In this document: positions 59,899 through 64,000 of the stretch, one piece after another
Layout: each line of letters begins with the position of its first letter
Numbering within the stretch: the stretch's first letter is position 1
From: Marinobacter sp.
GTDB taxonomy: Bacteria > Pseudomonadota > Gammaproteobacteria > Pseudomonadales > Oleiphilaceae
DNA: 64,000 nt
Direction: 5' to 3'
NCBI GenBank assembly: GCA_014359475.1
Contig: JACIZI010000014.1
Location: forward strand, 22,393-86,392
Program-made: the position numbers and the translations under genes
Notes under the pieces: generated by a model
What the model saw: the letters and a program-made list of their open reading frames with translations, nothing else
What the model was told of the DNA's origin: nothing
The model's database searches: none

Positions 59899-60987
59899 TT
59901 GCAGCATACAGATATAACTCCGCAGATACGCCGCCGCATGGCCCGCTGGTCGCTGTTTGCCTCCCTGTTGGCGGTGGTGGTGATCATGCTCGGTGCCTGG
60001 ACCCGGCTGGTGGATGCCGGTTTGGGTTGTCCGGACTGGCCTGGCTGCTACGGATTCCTTTCGGTTCCCCAGAGTGAGCAGCACATCGCCATCGCCAACA
60101 GCCGCTTCCCGGAAACCCCGGTGGAAGTGGCCAAGGGCTGGCCGGAAATGATTCATCGCTATGCCGCAGGCACCCTGGGTCTGGTGGTGTTCGGGCTGGC
60201 GGGCTTTGCGGTGCGTCACCGGCAAAAAGCCATTCCGCTCAGACTCCCTTTGTGTATCGCCGGTTTTGTGGTTTTACAGGCAGCCTTCGGCATGTGGACC
60301 GTGACCCTGAAACTCTGGCCCCAGGTGGTGGCCCTGCATCTGCTCGGAGGCTTTACGACACTGAGCCTGCTGGTTTTGCTGACCCTCAGGTTGCGCCGAA
60401 GCGGAGCGGCCGGGCAATCGGTGGCACCGGAAGTGACCGGTCCCCTGCGGCGCTGGGTCTGGGCAGGGCTGATTCTGGTGATATTGCAGATCGCTCTGGG
60501 TGCCTGGACGGCGGCCAACTACGCCGCGGTGGCCTGTCCGGAGCTGCCCACCTGTCAGGGTGAATGGTGGCCGGCCGGCATGGATTTCCGGCACGGATTT
60601 GACGTGCTGCAGCAAGTGGGACCCAATTATCTTGGTGGCCAGCTGACCGCCGACGGCCGGGTGGCCATCCATATGAGCCATCGCGTCGGTGCTGTGTTGG
60701 TGGCGGGCTACTTTATGTTCCTGCTCTATCTGCTATGGCGACATCTGGGGCGCACCGCTCATGCGCGCCCGGTGCTGTTACTGGGAGGCGTTCTGGCGGC
60801 CCAGCTGGCGCTTGGCCTGGCCAATGTCTACTGGCAGTTCCCGCTGGCGGTGGCGGTTGCCCATAATGCCATGGGTGCCGCTTTATTGCTGGCGGTCATC
60901 AATGTACTCTGGCGTTTACAACCGCTGCCAGCCACGGCAACCGCCAAAGCCACGTCCGTGACAACAACCAACGAGGTGACGGCATGA
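59899..60987 (+). CDS. ctaA: Heme A synthase CtaA (COX15)
   Basis: 362 residues; the start is TTG 59899 with GGGAG upstream, ATG 59938 is the alternative. Eight TM helices. Paired cysteines are seen in LGCPDWPGCYGF and ACPELPTCQGEW; His residues in MIHRYAAG, ALHLLGG, SHRVGA and VAHNAMG fit heme binding. Converts heme O to heme A. Its end overlaps cyoE (ATGA). Confidence 0.95.
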   Translation: MQHTDITPQIRRRMARWSLFASLLAVVVIMLGAWTRLVDAGLGCPDWPGCYGFLSVPQSEQHIAIANSRFPETPVEVAKGWPEMIHRYAAGTLGLVVFGLAGFAVRHRQKAIPLRLPLCIAGFVVLQAAFGMWTVTLKLWPQVVALHLLGGFTTLSLLVLLTLRLRRSGAAGQSVAPEVTGPLRRWVWAGLILVILQIALGAWTAANYAAVACPELPTCQGEWWPAGMDFRHGFDVLQQVGPNYLGGQLTADGRVAIHMSHRVGAVLVAGYFMFLLYLLWRHLGRTAHARPVLLLGGVLAAQLALGLANVYWQFPLAVAVAHNAMGAALLLAVINVLWRLQPLPATATAKATSVTTTNEVTA

Positions 60988-61895
60988 CCGAACACGCGAG
61001 AACCCTGTCCCACTCAGGTGCTGCATCCGCACAAGCGTCCTGGCGGGATTACCTGGAGCTTACCAAGCCCCGTGTGGTTGCGCTGATGATCCTCACCTCA
61101 GTAATCGGCATGCTGCTGGCTGAGCCAGGCCTGCCTTCCCTGGCGGTTTTGCTGTTCGGTAACCTGGGTATTGCGCTGCTGGCGGGTGGGGCGGCGGTGG
61201 TCAACCATGTGGTGGACCAGAAGATCGACACCGTGATGGCCCGTACCCGCAAGCGCCCGGTGGCCACCGGGCGGGTATCGCCGCTGAGTGGACTGCTGTT
61301 TGCCACGACACTTGCGGTGGCGGGCATGGTGGTGTTGGTCTGGCAGGTAAACCAACTGACCGCCTGGCTTACCCTGGCATCGTTGGTGGGTTATGCCGGC
61401 ATCTACACCCTGTTCCTCAAGCGGGCGACGCCACAGAATATCGTGATAGGCGGTCTGGCCGGTGCCATGCCGCCCCTGCTGGGCTGGACCGCAGTCACTG
61501 GCCAGGTTGAGGGCCACGCCCTGTTGCTGGTACTGATTATCTTCGCCTGGACACCGCCCCATTTCTGGGCCCTGGCCATTCATCGCAAGGAAGAATACGC
61601 CAAGGCCGGTATTCCCATGCTGCCGGTCACCCATGGCAACAAGTACACCGAGCTGCACATCCTGCTGTATACCCTCATATTGCTGGCTGTCAGTCTGCTG
61701 CCGTTTGTCACCGGGATGTCCGGCGGTATCTATCTGATGGGTGCCCTGGCACTGGGCCTGCGGTTCCTGCAATATGCGGTCAGACTACTGCGGGGGGATG
61801 ACCGTCAGGTGGCGCTTGATACCTTCAAATACTCCATTACCTACCTGATGGCCCTGTTCGTGGTGCTGTTGGTGGATCACTTCGTGTTTTTCTGA
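60984..61895 (+). CDS. cyoE: Protoheme IX farnesyltransferase
   Basis: 303 residues with about nine TM helices. The DxxxD motif NHVVDQKIDTVMARTRKRP (near 70) and the second one (IFAWTPPHFWALAIHRKEEYAKAGIPMLP) are present. It makes heme O from protoheme. Coupled to ctaA, which then oxidises heme O to heme A. Confidence 0.97.
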   Translation: MTEHARTLSHSGAASAQASWRDYLELTKPRVVALMILTSVIGMLLAEPGLPSLAVLLFGNLGIALLAGGAAVVNHVVDQKIDTVMARTRKRPVATGRVSPLSGLLFATTLAVAGMVVLVWQVNQLTAWLTLASLVGYAGIYTLFLKRATPQNIVIGGLAGAMPPLLGWTAVTGQVEGHALLLVLIIFAWTPPHFWALAIHRKEEYAKAGIPMLPVTHGNKYTELHILLYTLILLAVSLLPFVTGMSGGIYLMGALALGLRFLQYAVRLLRGDDRQVALDTFKYSITYLMALFVVLLVDHFVFF

Positions 61896-61904
61896 GGAGG
61901 TGTT

Positions 61905-62567
61905 GTGCGGGGCTCTGTGCGCCTGACGGTTGCCATCTTGTTGCTTGTGGTTGTATTGGTGTTTGGTCTGGTGGTTGGCCGTCAGATACTGAGCAGCGGG
62001 GAGCAGAAAACGGCTGCGCCGGAACTCTCCGATATCCGCACCTACGTGTATGAAAAGGGTCGGCCCCTCAGCGATTTTGAACTGGTTAACGAGCAGGGCG
62101 AACCGGTCACCGCCGAGAGTCTCAAGGGTCACTGGACCTTTGCCTTTGTGGGTTACACCAACTGCCCGGATATCTGCCCCGCCACCCTGGCGCAACTGCG
62201 GCAGACCGACAAGCTGCTGGGGGGCGAACTGCCCCGGCCCTGGTACCTGCTGGTTTCCGCGGACCCGGAGCATGACACACCGGAAAAACTTCGTGAGTAC
62301 CTGGCCTTCTTCGGTGAGGATTTCCATGGCTTGACCGGTGATCTGGACACCCTGCGAGAACTGGCGAAAAGTCTGGGTGCGGTATTCATGCACCGTCAGG
62401 TGGACGACCGTCTGCTGGTGGACCACAGTGGCCACCTGGCGTTGCTGAATCCGGATGGCGAAATGATCGCCCTGATGCAGCCGCCCCATAAGCCGGAGCA
62501 GCTGGCCCGGGCCTTCCGGGAAATCTACCAGTGGAGCGCCGCGCGGCGGGATATCAGCGGTGGATAA
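61905..62567 (+). CDS. Sco1/SenC copper chaperone
   Basis: 220 residues from GTG 61905 with GAGGAGG upstream. One N-terminal TM helix then a thioredoxin fold with YTNCPDICPATLAQL (CxxxC near 87-91) and the copper His in LLVDHSGHLALL (near 167). Delivers copper to CuA. Ends the cox operon. Confidence 0.94.
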   Translation: MRGSVRLTVAILLLVVVLVFGLVVGRQILSSGEQKTAAPELSDIRTYVYEKGRPLSDFELVNEQGEPVTAESLKGHWTFAFVGYTNCPDICPATLAQLRQTDKLLGGELPRPWYLLVSADPEHDTPEKLREYLAFFGEDFHGLTGDLDTLRELAKSLGAVFMHRQVDDRLLVDHSGHLALLNPDGEMIALMQPPHKPEQLARAFREIYQWSAARRDISGG

Positions 62568-62649
62568 GCTGTGCTTCGACCCATGTCCAGCTGACTTGGG
62601 GGCACATATCGCTTAAACTGTGCGCCCATTTTCCAACGGGTCCGGGACT

Positions 62650-63855
62650 ATGAGTCATTTCAGTCAACCAGCCAGAGAGACCAGCCTGTTGCCGGTCATC
62701 CTGGCCGGTGCCACTGTGCTGTTGGTCGTCCACGCCCTGGGACGTTTCATTTTCACCCCGCTTCTGCCCTATCTGGTGGCCGACGAGCAGTTCACCGCCG
62801 GCTTCGGCGCCGCGCTGGCCACCTGGAATTACCTCGGCTACCTGATGGGGGCTCTGCTGGCCATCAAATGGCACCGGGTTGACCATATCAAACGACTCTT
62901 GCCGGCCTTTCTGGCCGTGCATGTTATCACCACTCTGGTCATGACCCAGACCGATCAGCCGACCCTGATGATCTTCAGCCGCTGGCTCAACGGCGTGGCC
63001 AACGGCGTGGTGTTTGTACAGGCACCGGCATTGATTCTGGAGTGGCTGGTACTGCGTAACCGCGCTTCCATGAGCGGCCTGGTCTATATCGGCGTGGGCG
63101 TGGGCCTGCTGCTCTCCAGCGGCCTGGTCTCCGGTACAGCGGACTGGCTGGCCGGTGCCGAACGCTGGTGGCCGGCGGCGCTGGTGTCCATCCCTCTGGC
63201 TTGGTGGGGCGTACGACACCTGATAAGGCTCGACGTGCCGGTGCGGATGAACGACAACACCGGCAAAGTGCCGGATACATCGCCCCTGCTCGACCGCGCC
63301 AGCATCCCCCTGTTTCTGTCTTATGCCGGTGCCGGACTGGGCTACATACTGCCCATGACTTTCCTTCCCTTGCTGGCCAATCTCAGCCTGCCGGACGAAC
63401 ACTGGCTGCTGGACGGCACCTGGCTGATCGTCGCCCTCGCCACCATCCCCGCCCCCTGGATCTGGAACCGGCTGGGGGCCACCATTGGCGACCTGCCGGC
63501 CCTGCGCATCAACTTCGCCATCCAGCTGGTCGGCGTCCTGGCGGCCATCCTGTGGCAAAGCCCGACCGGCCTGGTCCTGTGCGCCGCTCTGGTCGGCGGC
63601 ACCTTCCTCGGCACCGTACTGCTCACCCAGCGCATCGGCCGTGCCCTGCACCCCCACCAGGGGCCCCGACTCTCCGCCGCGATGGTCGCCCTCTACGGCT
63701 TCACCCAGATGGTCGGCCCCTGGCTCACCAAACAATGGCTGGAAGGCGGCGGAACCCTCGTCTCCGCCTTCGGCATCGGCGTAGCAGCCCTGGCCTTCGG
63801 CCTGCTGTTCGCGTTCTTCGTTCCCAAACCGGAAGCATGGCATAGCAAAGCCTGA
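62650..63855 (+). CDS. YbfB/YjiJ-family MFS transporter
   Basis: 401 residues, about 12 TM helices. VHALGRFIFTPLLPYLVADEQFT and GFGAALATWNYLGYLMGALLA near the N-terminus, and SRWLNGVANGVVFVQAPAL, are typical of the YbfB/YjiJ family. The substrate is unknown. A separate unit after sco1 (82-bp gap). Confidence 0.85.
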   Translation: MSHFSQPARETSLLPVILAGATVLLVVHALGRFIFTPLLPYLVADEQFTAGFGAALATWNYLGYLMGALLAIKWHRVDHIKRLLPAFLAVHVITTLVMTQTDQPTLMIFSRWLNGVANGVVFVQAPALILEWLVLRNRASMSGLVYIGVGVGLLLSSGLVSGTADWLAGAERWWPAALVSIPLAWWGVRHLIRLDVPVRMNDNTGKVPDTSPLLDRASIPLFLSYAGAGLGYILPMTFLPLLANLSLPDEHWLLDGTWLIVALATIPAPWIWNRLGATIGDLPALRINFAIQLVGVLAAILWQSPTGLVLCAALVGGTFLGTVLLTQRIGRALHPHQGPRLSAAMVALYGFTQMVGPWLTKQWLEGGGTLVSAFGIGVAALAFGLLFAFFVPKPEAWHSKA

Positions 63856-63933
63856 GCGGCGGTCAAATCCTTCACCGACGAACGACCATGGTAAGCTGAG
63901 GATATATCACTGTGTTATGCAAGGTGTGGGGGT

Positions 63934-64000
63934 GTCTCGAATTCTGGTCGAACAAAGGTGTCTGAGCGCAGCGAGTTCTTTGTCGGCCAGAATTCGAGAC
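63934..64000. repeat. Long hairpin at the window end
   Basis: GTCTCGAATTCTGG (63934-63947) pairs with CCAGAATTCGAGAC (63987-64000); pairing continues CGA/TCG and CAAAG/CTTTG. The loop carries GAGCGCAGCGAGTT. Arms are almost identical over about 23 bp. It may be a terminator-like or repeat-element hairpin for the MFS gene. Sequence beyond the window is unknown. Confidence 0.7.

Noticed and set aside
63934-64000. Integron attC site
   Set aside because: The hairpin has symmetric arms without the R and L box pattern, and no integrase gene or cassette array is near.

Overview
The window is chromosomal DNA of a gammaproteobacterium. The order rpmH-dnaA-dnaN-recF-gyrB, then glyS/glyQ, trkA-rsmB-fmt-def, lysM(tsaP)-dprA-tsaC-hemF-aroE and a coxB-coxA-coxC-surf1-ctaA-cyoE-sco1 cluster closely follows the Pseudomonas-type origin neighbourhood. 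The gene complement (VC0807-family protein, PA4642-family protein, sodium-type MotAB) would fit a marine Pseudomonadales/Oceanospirillales relative such as the Alcanivorax or Marinobacter lineages. The genus is an inference; I cannot prove it from this sequence.

Region 1 (1-10.57 kb) is the right part of an integrative element lodged at the 3' end of mnmE, the site type used by SGI1. It carries the start of a BREX phage-defence operon on the minus strand: a small HTH gene, brxA, brxB, brxC, and the beginning of an AlbA_2/Schlafen-type gene cut by the window edge. After a 1.26-kb IS3-family insertion come an excisionase-like HTH gene and IncQ-type repA and repC, followed by three 22-bp-spaced iterons and a tyrosine integrase facing mnmE. 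The element therefore combines chromosomal integration, a plasmid-like replication module and phage defence. Its left end lies outside the window.

Region 2 (10.5-23.1 kb) is the replication-origin neighbourhood. Leftward run mnmE, yidC, yidD, rnpA and rpmH. The rpmH-dnaA gap holds DnaA boxes and an AT-rich stretch (oriC). Rightward run dnaA, dnaN, an ABC1-kinase gene that interrupts the usual dnaN-recF order, recF (with two parS sites inside it) and gyrB, ended by a strong bidirectional terminator.

Region 3 (23.1-34.4 kb) is mixed: a VC0807-family membrane protein, a GABA-type aminotransferase, and a translationally coupled pair of FAN1-like VRR-NUC nuclease and iron-sulfur helicase with an N-terminal nuclease motif. 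Next is a membrane-anchored beta-helix protein. A small accessory island against tRNA-Pro(CGG) follows: an unrecognised gene, an XRE-ImmA/IrrE regulator-protease with a PIN-domain partner, and a decayed type I restriction hsdR tail.

Region 4 (34.4-53.0 kb) is conserved housekeeping: glycyl-tRNA synthetase, potassium uptake regulation, 16S rRNA methylation, N-formylation and deformylation, TsaP, DprA, TsaC, HemF, AroE, a PomAB-like stator pair, a small heat-shock protein, gamma-carbonic anhydrase, oligopeptidase A and YheV. Region 5 (53-64 kb) holds a DoxX protein, an unknown gene, the aa3-type cytochrome c oxidase cluster with its heme A and copper assembly factors (no ctaG in the cluster) and an MFS transporter, ending in a long hairpin at the window edge.
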